Source: Lutraria lutraria (Eukaryota > Mollusca > Bivalvia > Venerida > Mactridae). From it: a DNA stretch of 64,000 nucleotides. Position numbers and translations under genes: made by a program. The notes below the pieces were generated by a model, which did not search any database, had not been told where the DNA came from, and saw only the letters and a list, made by a program, of their open reading frames with translations. Where the stretch lies: positions 16,646,676-16,710,675 of the forward strand of contig OZ026837.1 of assembly GCA_964023205.1 (NCBI GenBank), written 5' to 3'. Of this stretch, positions 38,710 through 50,600 are shown in pieces (positions within the stretch are counted from its first letter, which is position 1; each line of letters starts with the position of its first letter).

Positions 38710-39714
38710 TCAGTATCGAGTATGGCCTCCGTGTCCTGCGACGACTGCTTGTAATCTTCGTCTTATTGACCCACAAAAGTTACGCAACATGTACCGTGAA
38801 ATACGTGCCCGCTCTTGGTGTAAAGCTTGTGTTAATTGCTGAACGTTTTGTGGCTGGGGGTGACGCTGACGTAAACGGCGTCCAAGAACGTCCCACATGT
38901 GTTCGATGGGATGGATTGCAGTCCGGGGAATTGGCTGGCCATTGCAAAACATCAATATTGTTGCCATTTAGAAAGTTTCTTGTCACATGGGCTACGTGGG
39001 GACGTGCATTATCGTGTTGGAAGGTCATTCCGGGATGTTGACGGAACATTGGAAGAACTACGTGTCGTAAAACCTGGTTTATGTAGCGCTGTGCTGTCAT
39101 ATTTCCATTAATCACAACAAAATCTGTCTTAAAAGTATGGCTCATGGCTGCCCACACCATAACGTCTCCTCCACCGTAGCGGTTATAAATATTCTCCAAG
39201 ATGCAATTACGTGCGAAACTTTCATGACGTCGCCTATACACGCGAAATCGTCCGTCAGCATTCGAAAGTCATCGCTGAATACGACTGTTCTCCAGTTTCG
39301 TTGGAGGTTATTCTGTGCCCATTGACGCCGATCACGACGGTGACGTACCGTAAGAATAGCTCCACGTTGAGGTCTTCTGCAGATAATTCCACGCTGCTTC
39401 AAGCGATTCCTTACAGTATTTCTGCTCACAGTCTGACCACGATTACCGACAACTTGGAAAGAAGTCGATTGGGTCATTGTAAAGCGGTCACGCAGGTGAC
39501 GTTGACGGATATAAACGTCTTGACGTACAGATGTCACACGTGGCGCACCTGAACGAGGCCTATCTGCTAAGCTCCCAGTGGTATTTACGCGTTGAGCTAA
39601 CCTAGCAAAAGTGCATCTTGCAACACCAAATCGCCTAGCGACGTCAGTTTGTGAAATTCCACTTTCTAGCATCCCTAAAGCCCGTGCTCGATTTTCATTA
39701 TTTAATCGCGGCAT
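38710..39714 (-). pseudogene. Tc1-type (DD34E) transposase pseudogene
   Basis: The ATG on the minus strand is at 39714 (MPRLNNENRARALGML), followed by a helix-turn-helix segment (SGISQTDVARRFGVARCTF) and a second DNA-binding part (GRPRSGAPR-like SLADRPRSGAPRVTS). The catalytic region has VVFSDD (first Asp), FQHDNARPHVA (second Asp) and NPIEHMWDVLG (Glu), with 34 residues between the last two, the DD34E spacing. Two frameshifts break it: near 39245-39280, between FSDDFRML and VYRRRHESFARNC, and near 38905-38925, between NSPDCNP and IEHMWD. It is inactive as written. Confidence 0.9.
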
Positions 39715-39861
39715 TTTAATTCCTTTTAATTTACAAATTTCCTTTTGAACTTCAACTTGTAAATCAACTGTAGCATATAAATTCGATTTTTTCGATTGAC
39801 ATAACCTCGTAACAATGGCGTACGGGCCGCATGGGGGAAACGTGCAGCTAATCATTCTCAA

Positions 39862-40120
39862 AAGACGCGTTATGAGCTAAATAATAATTATATGGTGTGT
39901 CGGTCATGATATGAATACTTTGAGAAACAGAAAAGTATTCACGTTTTTCATTATAGCGTTTTTTTACTGACGTCATTATATAAAACATGTAAAAGATATA
40001 TTGCTGGATTCTGTAGATTTCGAAAGCATGGTGTGGTTTTGGCAATTTAAATGTAAAACTAACATGTATTATAATGAAGTATTCTTCCGCACAAAACTGT
40101 TGATATAATATGACAAAATT
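39862..40120. other. Spacer, nothing recognised
   Basis: AT-rich sequence between the transposase relic and a repeat family; no clear terminal repeat. Confidence 0.35.
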
Positions 40121-40466
40121 TACTGCTTACAGTTTGTCCTAATTTCTCGTCCAATGAAATGTCCGCATTTCATTTGAAATTTGAAAAATATATCGCATAA
40201 AATGTGCCTTGAACCTGATATGGAGAAAATACGTCACTTATTACGCTGTATGTATAGAAATTAAGACAAACTGTAAATCAGTTATCGTTCATATTTTGAA
40301 TTTTATGCGACATATCACTGCGCTCCGCTCCGCGTCGCTTGTGATATATCCCATAAAATTCAAAATATGAACGATAACTAATACTTACAGTTTGTCCTAA
40401 TTTCTCGTCCAATGAAATGTCCGCATTTCATTTGAAATTTGAAAAATATATCGCATAAAATGTGCC
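40121..40466. mobile_element. Palindromic element flanked by a duplicated segment
   Basis: Positions 40265-40396 form a long imperfect hairpin: GACAAACTGTAAATCAGTTA and GTTCATATTTTGAATTTTAT on the left are complemented on the right, around a GCTCCGCTCCGCGTCGC centre. The segment beginning TTACAGTTTGTCCTAATTTC occurs at 40128-40206 and again at 40385-40466, so the hairpin appears within or beside a direct duplication. Confidence 0.65.
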
Positions 40467-41377
40467 GAAACCCTGATATGGAGAAAATAAGTGCTACGTG
40501 ACCAAACGCTGAATAGGGCGGTGCAAATTGCATCAGTTTTATTACGTCATCCTTAACCGTGCAATAAAGTAGGCGGAGTTTCAACTGCTCAAAGATTCGG
40601 TAGCGTTTGTTGAACCAGGTCGTATAGCATATACGAATTTTCTATGGTTTTCGTTATTTTTGTTGGATTTAATGCCCGTTTACAACAGAATCTCACTTAC
40701 CAGCGTTCCTTGGTACGAATAGTACCAGGTTTCATGGTTATAAAATTGTTTCCATCAAATTGCACTGCTTGTCTTTTTATATTTCTATAATAACTCATAA
40801 TTAAGTACATGTACATGTAGATACATGAATCTTACATCAACATAATCAACCTGAATATGCATTTTATATTCAACAGTAATACGTTGAGAATGGAATGGAT
40901 TTTTAGCTCAGAGATCAATTGTAAGTTGTATATAACATCTGGCCCGGTACAAGATACCACACTTGCAAGGTTTTCCGCTCTAAGCCGGACTCGAAACATG
41001 TGCAAGAATCAAAGAAGTTTGGCAAGAAACGGTCGAAAACTGTAAAAAAAAACGCTGCATATGCCTATTGGTCCAAATTGAAAAAATGGACAAATAGTAC
41101 GAAGCATTGATATTATGCGCAGTTCTGGATATTGATAGTTTATATAATAACTAAGACAATACCAGTTTATCAAGAATAAAACAATCGTAGATCTAGAATT
41201 CGTCGAAAGCTAAGTGAAAATCCATTGTTACAGTAAAATGTTGGCTCTTATTAACGCATATAAAGCACACTGAATGCTTTCCTTTTAATTTCCCTCTGAA
41301 CTGAGGTACTTTGTGAGCGGTGTCAAATTACATCTATAGTGATGAATGACAGTTTTTGTCGAGACAAAACATGCGTA
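40467..41377. other. Spacer, no gene seen
   Basis: No recognised domain; one 62-codon ORF (40857-41045) has no family signature. Confidence 0.35.
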
Positions 41378-41523
41378 CGTGACAGAAATTAGGACAAACT
41401 GTAAATCAGTTATCGTTCATATTATGAATTTTATGCGACATATCACTGCGCTCCGCTTCGCGTCGCTTGTGATATATCCCATAAAATTCAAAATATGAAC
41501 GATAACTAATACTTATCTGTCAT
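41378..41523. mobile_element. Second copy of the palindromic GTTATCGTTCATAT element
   Basis: Same hairpin as 40265-40396: AAATCAGTTATCGTTCATAT on the left, ATATGAACGATAACT on the right, and the same GC-rich centre. Flanking GTGACAG and CTGTCATG form the outer ends. Confidence 0.65.
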
Positions 41524-41639
41524 GTTAGCTAATCATACCACAGCATAGGATTGAGGAGGTTAAGATACTTTGAAAATGTATTATTGATATCGATAAATCA
41601 TGAACTTGATATTATTCTATTGATAATGTAATAAGTATG

Positions 41640-41690
41640 CCGAATTCTAAAAGGGCGTATGTGGTAGTTACGCCCTTTTAAAATTATCGA
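41640..41690. repeat. Short hairpin AAAAGGGCGT ... ACGCCCTTTT
   Basis: A 10-bp perfect inverted repeat with an 11-base loop. Related words AAAAGGGCATAAAACG (about 41714) and TTACGCCCTTATAG (about 41873) suggest a small decayed repeat. No gene is linked to it. Confidence 0.4.
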
Positions 41691-42007
41691 CCGATGCATA
41701 TAAATGAAAATATTAAAAGGGCATAAAACGAATTTGATAAAAATGATGTAATATTTAATGTGAAAATGCTTAACATAAATCAATAATAGTTGTTCTACGA
41801 ATGTTCCAAATTCTGTCGTTATTGAAAAAGGATCAAAGCCTGCAGACGTAAAAAAAAAGTTGTAAAAATGCACTTACGCCCTTATAGTACTAGACTTGTC
41901 AAGTCCAGCGGACTAACTTCTGGGCCTGGACTTGATGTTTTTTATACATTTTATAAATCATTTATTGAATCAGCATTATGCATGTATAGAAAATATTATT
42001 TTTTCAG

Positions 42008-43163
42008 ATTGGTGCTCAGGAACTTGATAAACTTCTTAAGTTTTTGAAAGTTGATTTAGACAAAAAAATAAAGTCTGACATCTTGGAAGCCTGTGGGTTT
42101 GAAAATATGGCTCGAACTAAAATTCCGAAAGAAAAAGCTGAATTATCACTCAAGAGTGGCTTCAATTTCTTTAGAAAAGGTACACTATACTGTTATTTCG
42201 CTTTCATCGGATTAGCTTTATGTTGCAACTGACCGACCGACCGACCGACCGACCGACTGATCTTACTGACTGACTGATCTTACTGATCTTACTGACTGAT
42301 CTTACTGACTGATCTTACTGATCATCTTGACTGATCTTACTGACTGATCTTACTGACTGATCTTACTGATCATCTTGACTGATCTTACTGACTGATCTTA
42401 CTGACTGATCTTACTGATCATCTTGACTGATCTTACTGACTGATCTTACTGACTGATCTTACTGATCATCTTGACTGATCTTACTGACTGACTGATCTTA
42501 CTGACTGATCTTACTGATCATCTTGACTGATCTTACTGACTGATCTTACTGACTGATCTTACTGACTGACTGATCTTACTGACTGATCTTACTGACTGAC
42601 TGATCTTACTGACTGATCTTACTGATCATCTTGACTGATCTTACTGACTGATCTTACTGACTGACTGATCTTACTGACTGATCTTACTGACTGATCTTAC
42701 TGACTGACTGATCTAACTGACTGACTGATCTTACTGACTGATCTTACTGATCATCTTGACTGATCTTACTGACTGATCTTACTGACTGATCTTACTGACT
42801 GATCTTACTGGCTGGCTGGCGGAAGGGTGGATTGGCACCTGGGCGGACGGATCAATTCAAAACGCTGATAACGTTGATTGGAAATTTTCTTATCCGTATG
42901 TATTGATAAGTTTATAATTAACAGTATTACTAACTAAAATTTAAATGTCCTTACGTATTTTTATTATTATTTGCATCAAATAGCTTGTTATTACATTCAG
43001 TGTATATGTTATTGTATATACTTCAGGACAAATTGGTGACTGGAAGAACAGGTTTTCTATTGCGGACAACGAACTGTTTGATAGTAACTGGGAAGCTGAA
43101 ATGAAAGATTCGAAACTTTTCAAATTCACATACACAGACCCTAGAATAAATTCAGGAAGATAA
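42008..43163 (+). CDS. SULT-B: last two sulfotransferase exons only
   Basis: Exon 5 (42008-42179) encodes IGAQELDKLLKFLKVDLDKK and ends FNFFRKG. Exon 6 (43027-43163, stop TAA at 43161) encodes QIGDWKNRFSIADNELF and ends in YTDPRINSGR. Both borders are good (TTTTCAG|, |GTACAC, TTCAG|) and phases match SULT-A and SULT-C, so the RKG..GDWKN PAPS-binding motif is intact once joined; Trp is replaced by Arg after GDWKN. I could not find exons 1-4, including the PAPS loop and catalytic His, between 9.7 and 42 kb. It is therefore a gene remnant, or an alternative 3' end used by an upstream promoter. Exon 5 is the most diverged of the three copies, while exon 6 is near SULT-A. Confidence 0.85.
42230..42813. 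repeat. CTGACTGATCTTA minisatellite in SULT-B intron 5
   Basis: An initial (CCGA)n run passes into about 560 bases of mixed 9-13-bp units built from CTGACTGATCTTA, with a higher-order block in which ACTGATCATCTTGACTGATC recurs several times. It ends in CTGGCTGGCTGGCGGAAGG, the same words as in SULT-A intron 5, so it expanded from a shared intron microsatellite. Confidence 0.9.
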
Positions 43164-43266
43164 TTCTTACTTATAGTTTATGAATTGTGGATGTTGACAA
43201 GGTCTCCTGAATTCTTTTGATCATGTGGTCTATAGTAACCCCATGGTGTACCCTGTACCTGGATGT

Positions 43267-43272
43267 AATAAA
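43267..43272 (+). terminator. AATAAA polyadenylation signal of SULT-B
   Basis: Canonical hexamer about 100 bases after the stop codon, followed by T- and GT-rich sequence. It supports a real, possibly transcribed 3' end. Confidence 0.5.
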
Positions 43273-44654
43273 AACACGTTCTGTTGAGATAAAAGGAATG
43301 CAATGTCATTTATTCTTTACGTACATCACATGTGTATATGTAAATGTACAGTTGAGAATTAAACTGATCTGAACCTGCAAAAAAAAAAATTCAGATTTTT
43401 TTTTAATCTGAAAATATAATTACGAAGCACGTAATACTATAGAAATGTAGCACATTTTTACGAGATGCGACTAAAGAAAGGCATTATGTAAATATTGTTT
43501 TAGAGCAAATAAAATCAATCATCATTTTATCTATTGTTTTGTTTTACTAAATTCAAAATGCTAATGGGCCTTTAATTTATCATATCTATGTGCTAATGTG
43601 TCAGAATGAATGACGTTTGTGATCAGTCGTATTATCAATATTTACAATTCTCGAATTTAAAGAAGTAGCTCGTATCTACGTAAACATATCAAGCATAAGT
43701 TTAGTGCATTAGATACATAATATGAAGTGTTGAGGATTGTATATTAAAATTTGTCATTCTTTGTGTATATCCATTAAGACAATTACAGCAGAATTTTAAA
43801 AAACTTTTATCATTGGTTAAGAGAGTTAATACTATTTTTGTTCCTCTACCCCAACGTAAAGTAGTACCTTAAAATCATTTCAGAATGGAGGTCTTGCATA
43901 ATATATTTAATCTACATGTATATATACGACGAAACTTGAATTTAAACCCTAACGATTTTTCGCATTTACATGAAATGATTTCTTAAATGGTAAATTCATG
44001 AAATATACATGCTGGTATATCAATATGAATAGTATACAGTACAAAAGTGTACATTATCTTTCTTTTTTCGGCTTTGTCATATAGATCTAGCCCATTTATT
44101 ATTCCCCGTCATTGGTGGGAGAGGGTCGGGGAACCATCCCTCGCCCACCTTACAATTCTGCATGATTATATGATTATATACTAAGTTTTTTAAAAAATAT
44201 ATGCAATCAACAGTGGTCAAAATAGTACAGATTGTTAGAAAGCACAGAAATGGTGTTTTAATAAAATATAATTATACTGTTTACTGCATGTTTATTATGT
44301 AGTCCAAGAAATGTCTGATTAATGTGTAAGATTTATTTTGTGTTTTAAGTATATGTATTGCCAGTTTTAGTTCATTTATAAGGATGCATCTTATGTTGTG
44401 TTGTTTTGTTCTTCTTTCAGATATAAGATATGTTTTATAAATGCTGAAAGCTATTAGGTTGATGATGATGTTAATATTGTTATTGTTAAAAATGTACATT
44501 ATCAATAACACGTCACATTGTAACGCACTAGTTTGTTTATCACATAAAATATTCGTCCTAGCTTTAAAATGGCGCACGAGAGAGAGAGAAAAAAATACAT
44601 GTAGCGTCCCAGCTAAGATCTACATTTTGGTCAGATCATTAAAGAAGCAATATG
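43273..44654. other. Intergenic sequence, no gene seen
   Basis: AT-rich sequence; a G-rich stretch (GGTGGGAGAGGGTCGGGG, about 44114) is the only compositional feature. The pair of overlapping ORFs near 44281-44716 has no recognisable motif. Confidence 0.4.
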
Positions 44655-44840
44655 CAGTGCGGTCTCTCCGAAACAACACCATTTATGCGATGCAAAATTG
44701 TGTTGTTGTTTTTTAGATGTTGATGCTTTAGAGAGGTTAAATAGATAGTTAAATCATACAGTTGAAAAATCACGCTGTTGTTGAAGGGGTGTTGTTGCTA
44801 TTTAAAGAGAGGACCGCTCTGGAGAGGTTGTACTGTATAG
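44655..44840. repeat. CTCCAAAGCAAC/CTCTGGAGAGG element copy
   Basis: Starts GCGGTCTCTCCGAAACAACA and ends GACCGCTCTGGAGAGGTTGT. Internal GTTGTTGTT, TTAAATCATACAGTTG and CACGCTGTTGTTG phrases match the copies at 6865 and 47275. Confidence 0.6.
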
Positions 44841-45986
44841 CGAACAAATACAAATATGGTATGTAACGGCAAAATAATGGTATTTCTTTTATAATACAAA
44901 TGTATTGATTATTCTAATCAAAGTTAGAAACACTGTATTTTGGTATACACACTTTTGGATAGTTTGGGTAGATTTACTCGAGCACCATCGAACCATAATG
45001 TTTGGCCATTCTTTTTTAAATTCTTTTAGCGTCACCCTCATTTTTCAAACCTAGTTCCTATTAAAACAAAAAAACATACATAAACTCATCTTGAAAAAAA
45101 AATCAAATTTCCTGACTTTGGTTACAGAAGCATTATAATGAACAAATTATAAAGAACAAAAGTCAACTGCAGACTAGTTTAAACTCAGTACATAGAAAAC
45201 TAACACTTGTGATTCCTACACAAGATTGCATGAATTCAAGATTAGTGTCGTTGTATTCTTGGTGAAAATATGGTTGACAGTTTTTCCCCCTGCTTTATCT
45301 TTACGAAAATGATATGTTGTAGTTTTTTGTTTTGGCTGACGGAGCTCAAAGCATAGGTGCACGCGGGCGCTTAACAAAATAATAAAACAAAATGGCCTTA
45401 TATATATGTGTGTATTTTGTGCTCTTGGTGTCATGGAGGTATAGAAACGACGACAAAGGAATGCGATAAACTTCCACAAATGACACGTGCTTTTGAATTT
45501 AATTATATATATATCATCGACATTATTACGATGGAATAAAGTATTGGATATAAACTGAGCAACCTACAACACAGTAAAACAAAAAAATGTATAAATCCAG
45601 TAACTTGACCTGGCCTGAAGGTGGAAATTTAAATGTCTGTCCTGTTCCTGATGTTCTCCAGAAAAGACATGCAAATAACATATAAATAAATTTCTTCGAT
45701 TTTTGCGATCTGTTTTAAAAAACATGTGATGAATTGTGTTGTTTTTTGTCGTGACAACAATATTTTCTAAGATCATAGCAAATACTGTTTACTTATTACT
45801 TTTACATAAATGTACGAGTGAGAATAATCCGGGTTTGCCTCACAGAACACCTTAAATGCCAATCGGGTCCTTCTTCAAAATCATCACAATGTCGAACTAG
45901 TTTTTTCTTTTATTATAACATCTTTTGTTGTACACCATTTTTGGCGCGATAGTGTGGAATGGTTACATTTAGAAAAAGCCAAACTC
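44841..45986. other. Intergenic sequence, no gene seen
   Basis: No recognised coding or repeat content; ORFs of 70-87 codons here are unsupported. Confidence 0.35.
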
Positions 45987-46330
45987 ACCGCAGCGGTTAC
46001 CTCCCATGATCAGTACATTAACCGTTAAAGTAGCAAAGCGTGACGTAACCGGTGTGATGAGTTCGGGAAAAAGCGTCCCCTGTTCATAAGAAGGTGGAGC
46101 CCAAATTAAAACCAATTTATTTCGTTTGAAGCAATACAATGTGTGAAATTATAGAACGCAAGCTATGGAAAACCCATAAGTATGTTAAAATTTAGAACAT
46201 TTAGTGGGGGGGGGACTAGCTAGCTTATTTATACGCCGATACGAGGACACGAATGTTAGTTTAAAATCAGACTGGATTATTTTGATACACGGGCTTCTTC
46301 AAATATAAGGTAAGTTACTTTTTTGGTAAC
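45987..46330 (+). promoter_or_regulatory. SULT-C promoter region with TATA box and noncoding exon donor
   Basis: CTTATTTATACG (about 46224-46235) is a TATA-like box. The likely 5' UTR exon runs from about 46255 to 46309 and ends in TATAAG|GTAAGT (donor at 46310). The coding exon begins 1.3 kb on behind the acceptor TTATGTGCAG|A ATG. Upstream, GTAGCAAAGCGTGACGTAAC (about 46030) is roughly the reverse complement of TCGGTTACGCTTTGCTAC at 54801-54818, near another TATA box. The promoter assignment is inference from arrangement. Confidence 0.5.
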
Positions 46331-46559
46331 CAGTTTTTAACTACATGTTCTTTAAAAACCTGCTCGAATGTTCACACACTCAGTGTGGGGAAAATTGTAC
46401 GAAAAGAGACTGACGTTAATACTATGTGCATCTTTACACGTTTCATGGGTAAAATAGAAATCAATACATGTACTTTAAGAGGGATGCACGAGAAGTACAT
46501 GTAGTGTAGTGTGTATTGTATTTGGGGTACATGTCATTTGCTCGAGGAATTTCACGTCG

Positions 46560-46690
46560 ATGTTTATATATTCAATTTTTGGATGGGGACACTGAAAAGC
46601 GTCCCTGAGAAATTCGCAAGGCGGAGACGAGAATCGAACAGACGACCTTTCGTGTAGTAGTCCAGCGTCTAACATTCGGTAACCTAATTC
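46560..46690 (-). repeat. tRNA-derived SINE, minus strand
   Basis: The complement has TTAGACGCTGGACTACTACA, CTGTTCGATTCTCGTCTCCG (B box) and TTGCGAATTTCTCAGGGACG, matching the body of the SINE at 10683. It lies in the first intron of SULT-C. Confidence 0.6.
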
Positions 46691-46699
46691 GGTTACATG

Positions 46700-47274
46700 A
46701 TACTGTAATTTCATATATTTTCGTTTGGCTCAATTTTCGTTGTTTTTACTAAAATGGTTAATTCGTGGGGACATAAATTCGTGGATTTTGACTTTTTTTT
46801 TTTTAAATGCCTTATTCCACATTTCAATTCGTGTGGATATGTAATATATACAGTATTAAAATATGTAGAGTTTATTACAATTTTAACATCACAGGTCCGT
46901 TACTTCTGCCTGTGCGAACATGCACTCAGTAGATGATAAGGCGATCATTACAAACGCTGTTGAGACATGTATTTACCCTGTCTATCTATCTGAATAGCAT
47001 TGTACACAAACATATTAAGGCATTAAAATTGATTGTGTCTGGTTGACCTGCCATACCCTTCTTTTTAAAAAAAAATTAGGCCCGAGGAAATGTGTATCCC
47101 CTTTATCATTTTTACTTATCCGTTTGCTTTTCAATGATCTAATTAAACTGCCGACCTATCTACCCTGTTTTTAATGAGCATGTAACCAAAAACAAACACA
47201 TTTTAAGGCCTTATAGTAATGTGTTTTTTACTCAAGTCGATTTTAATTCAATGAATTAACATAATACAATTAAA
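46700..47274. other. SULT-C first intron, nothing further recognised
   Basis: AT-rich intron sequence between two repeats. Confidence 0.35.
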
Positions 47275-47552
47275 TGCAGTACAACCTCTCCAAAGCAACA
47301 ACTTTTGGGTGTAGCAAAAGTATGTTGTTTTCGAGAGATTGTTGTTCTTGAGAGGTAAGGTTTGTGAGATAAATATTCAGCGAACATTAAAATTTTACTT
47401 TTGAGAAAATCTTCTCCTCTCGAAATAAGCGAAATTAATCCTTCGCGACATTTTCTGATTTTACAGTAGTTATGTCGTCCAGTTGGGGGAATCATGCTGT
47501 TATTTAATGGTTTTTGCTGCTCATGAGAGGGTCGCTCTGGAGAGGTTGTACA
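47275..47552. mobile_element. CTCCAAAGCAAC element, fullest copy
   Basis: The ends GTACAACCTCTCCAAAGCAA and GTCGCTCTGGAGAGGTTGTAC are inverted repeats (TACAACCTCTCC/GGAGAGGTTGTA). No transposase ORF. It best defines the family also seen at 6354, 6865 and 44655. Confidence 0.65.
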
Positions 47553-47610
47553 TTCAAATACCAAATTTTACTGATTCACATGTATTCTAAATTATTTTTT
47601 TATGTGCAGA

Positions 47611-50600
47611 ATGTCAGAAATAGTCGTGCCTGACCGTGGAGGAGATGAGATTAAGGTAGGATTTGATGTGGGCGGAGTTATAATCCCATCAATAGGTGGT
47701 GACGTGTCTGCTGAGACGGCCCAGAGTACGTTCGATTCTCTTGCAGATTATAAATATCGTCAAGATGATATTATGCTCTGTACTTATCAGAAAACAGGTA
47801 AATTACTATTTATGACTTTATCTGTTGTTTATTTGTTCCTTTCATGTCCGTGATAAGAAACAGGAGAATCGCGCATTTATATTCTTACTTTTATTTTGAA
47901 TAGTACTTGTATTTCGATGAAATACAGTACTTCAGATTCCAGATCGTCCAATTTTTCCGGACGAGACGAACAGCAGCTGCTGCCGCCAATTAGTACTACT
48001 TTTCCGCATCGGACTACTTTTATGCTTCAGCTGAGCAGAATGTCCATACATTGTCAAGCACAATAAAATACAAATGTGAAGTAAACAAAATGTACATCGA
48101 TGTAATTTAACTGAATTTTGATTTATTTATGGTTCTTCATCGTGTCCGATGTTAAGCGGTGCTTCACATCTCGCCCTTTTCCCTGTGATTTTCTTGACAT
48201 AAAAAATGGCTTAGTAGTTGGGATCAATCAATCAATCAATCAGATAACCAATTTAACATTAATTAAAGGGACTAATTGGATGTACGAGATATTGAGTATG
48301 ATAAACAACAAATCAGCTGAACAAGTAAAGAGCAACAAAGTTACAACTATGATGGAAGTCTTCCCAGCAAGCAAACTTGATGAGAGGCCCTCACCAAGAG
48401 TTCTAAACAGTCATCTTGCCTTAAGGTAAGTTCAGTCACACCTGTGAACAAAGGCCAAACCCGCCTCCGTGGTCGAGTGGTTAAGGTAGCTGACTTCGAA
48501 TCACTGTAACCTTTCACTGATAGAGGTTCGTGGGTTCGAGTCCCGCTACTGACTATATCTTTTTATGTGAGAAAGAGAAGATGGGAATCTAGTACTAGTT
48601 CTTCCCAGCAACGATGATTAGGTGAACTGTCTATCTCATATGACTCTGACTGTCGAAAAGGGGCGTAAAACAAAACCTTGTGATAGACTAACTGAGGCCT
48701 TTATTGACAGGTGACCTTTATTCGGAGGTCATTTTGTTCTATATACTAGTAATCAATGAGGTTTAAAAAGAATGGTCTTTGTTCACATGGTGGTCTTTAT
48801 TCGGTGGAGGTCACTAACATAGGTTTGACTGTATAGTTGAATGCAATCTGCTTTAGGAATTGGTAGGTCAGATACCGGTTAGACTGTCTAGTACATGTTT
48901 TATAATGCTGGTTTTTGGTTAAAAAGTTAATAAAATGCCTTTATACTTGATATCAAACAGATGAATACATAGATTCCATTGGTTACACGCTTGGCTATTT
49001 AAACGGTAAAATAATCCATGCAGCCCGTCGGTTAGCTCGGTGTTCAGGGCGTTGGTCTACTGATCAAGCGGTTGTGAGTTCGAACCCCGGACGGCTGTCC
49101 GTGACAAATTTGACTGAAGATATTACATCCTATGTCAAATTGCCCTCCACCTCTGAATGATGTGGGGAAGCTTGGTAGTAGCTTGTGGATAGAATATGGT
49201 TAGTACTGGTTAAGGCCTAAATGAAGTCCAGGGAAGCTGGTTACGATAACTGCCCGCCACGATGTAACTGAAATCACGTTGAAAACGGCGTTAACTTATG
49301 GCCACATTTCACTAGGCTACGACAGGCGGCGTCGGTGTCGGTTAGCCACCATCCGACAGCATCCGACAGGAACGTAGATTGACCGAATATCAACCAAACA
49401 CTGGCCGAAGGGTGACGTCGAGAAACCCCAACTGACGCAGAGTGACCGAGAGAACATTTTCTGACCCCGGCAAATTTTGAGCATGCATAAAAATCGGCTG
49501 CGACAGGCCAAGATAGCATTTTGACCGAGTACTAACCCTCATCAACCGAACTGCATCGCAAGGTGACGTAAGTCTAACCGAATAGCAACCCCCATCGACC
49601 TAACACAAACCCTGAGAAACCCTGCCTGTCCGAGTGTTTTATCAGACTCGGTCAACAGTGCGTTTCTCTGCGTTGGTGTTACTTCACAGTCGGTCGCTTT
49701 GCGTCTACATTCGGTCACATTCAGTTAGCCAACAATGTCAAGGACAGTCATGCACTGCCTGGCGGGGTTAGACATGGGTCGCCATTCGGTCATGCTGCGT
49801 CAGTCTGCGCCAGTGTTACGTCAATATTCGGTCAGCTTGGGTTGTAGTTTGGTCAATGTCGGTTGCTATAAATACGGGTGCGCCACACACGGTTGGTTAG
49901 TAATACATTTGTTTTCCACAGCATCATGCCACCAAAGAAACCAAGAAAAACGTTGATCCAGGCAATAAAGAAGATGAAGGGCAAAGCCGTGATGCAGTCC
50001 GGAGACAATCCAACAGGAGACGACGAGCACCAGGTAGAGTGATCTTCTTTTTAACTACCAATCTGGTTTTAGGCGCAAATTCTCTACTGAGACTTGCCTT
50101 TTACACTTGACAGACTATATAGTACCACAGCCAACTTCAGCCCTGGTTCCAGTGGTCGTCTGAACTTGGTGTCCTTCTTCTGGAGGCGAGGCGTCAGCCG
50201 GTTGAGCAGGAATTGGAACATGTCTGGAGGCATGCGCAGTTAGTGCACATCATCGTTCCGGAGCTTGACCATAAGGTTGTGGTACTGGCCAGCTGAGACT
50301 CGCTCATCTTCTGTTAACCAGGTCCTCACCCAGAACCGCTTCTTGCTATATCTTCTTGGACCACCCCAGGCCTGAAATCACACTATTTTAAATCAACGAA
50401 GATCGCACCCATTAACATGTCTGACCCTCTGTGACCCTCCATGGCGTAACATCGACGCAACTGCGTCGCACACTAACCCACATCGACGTATGTCTGTCCT
50501 ATGTGCATCCCAGTGCATCGCAACTCTGACACTCATCATCGCACCATCAACGCAGCTATTGCCGCACACCGACCGACACCGGCCCATTTTGACCGAATAC

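Noticed and set aside
5953..49090. tRNA-like segments as functional tRNA genes
   Set aside because: They have A and B boxes, but the 5' and 3' ends do not form acceptor stems and several have SINE bodies after them.
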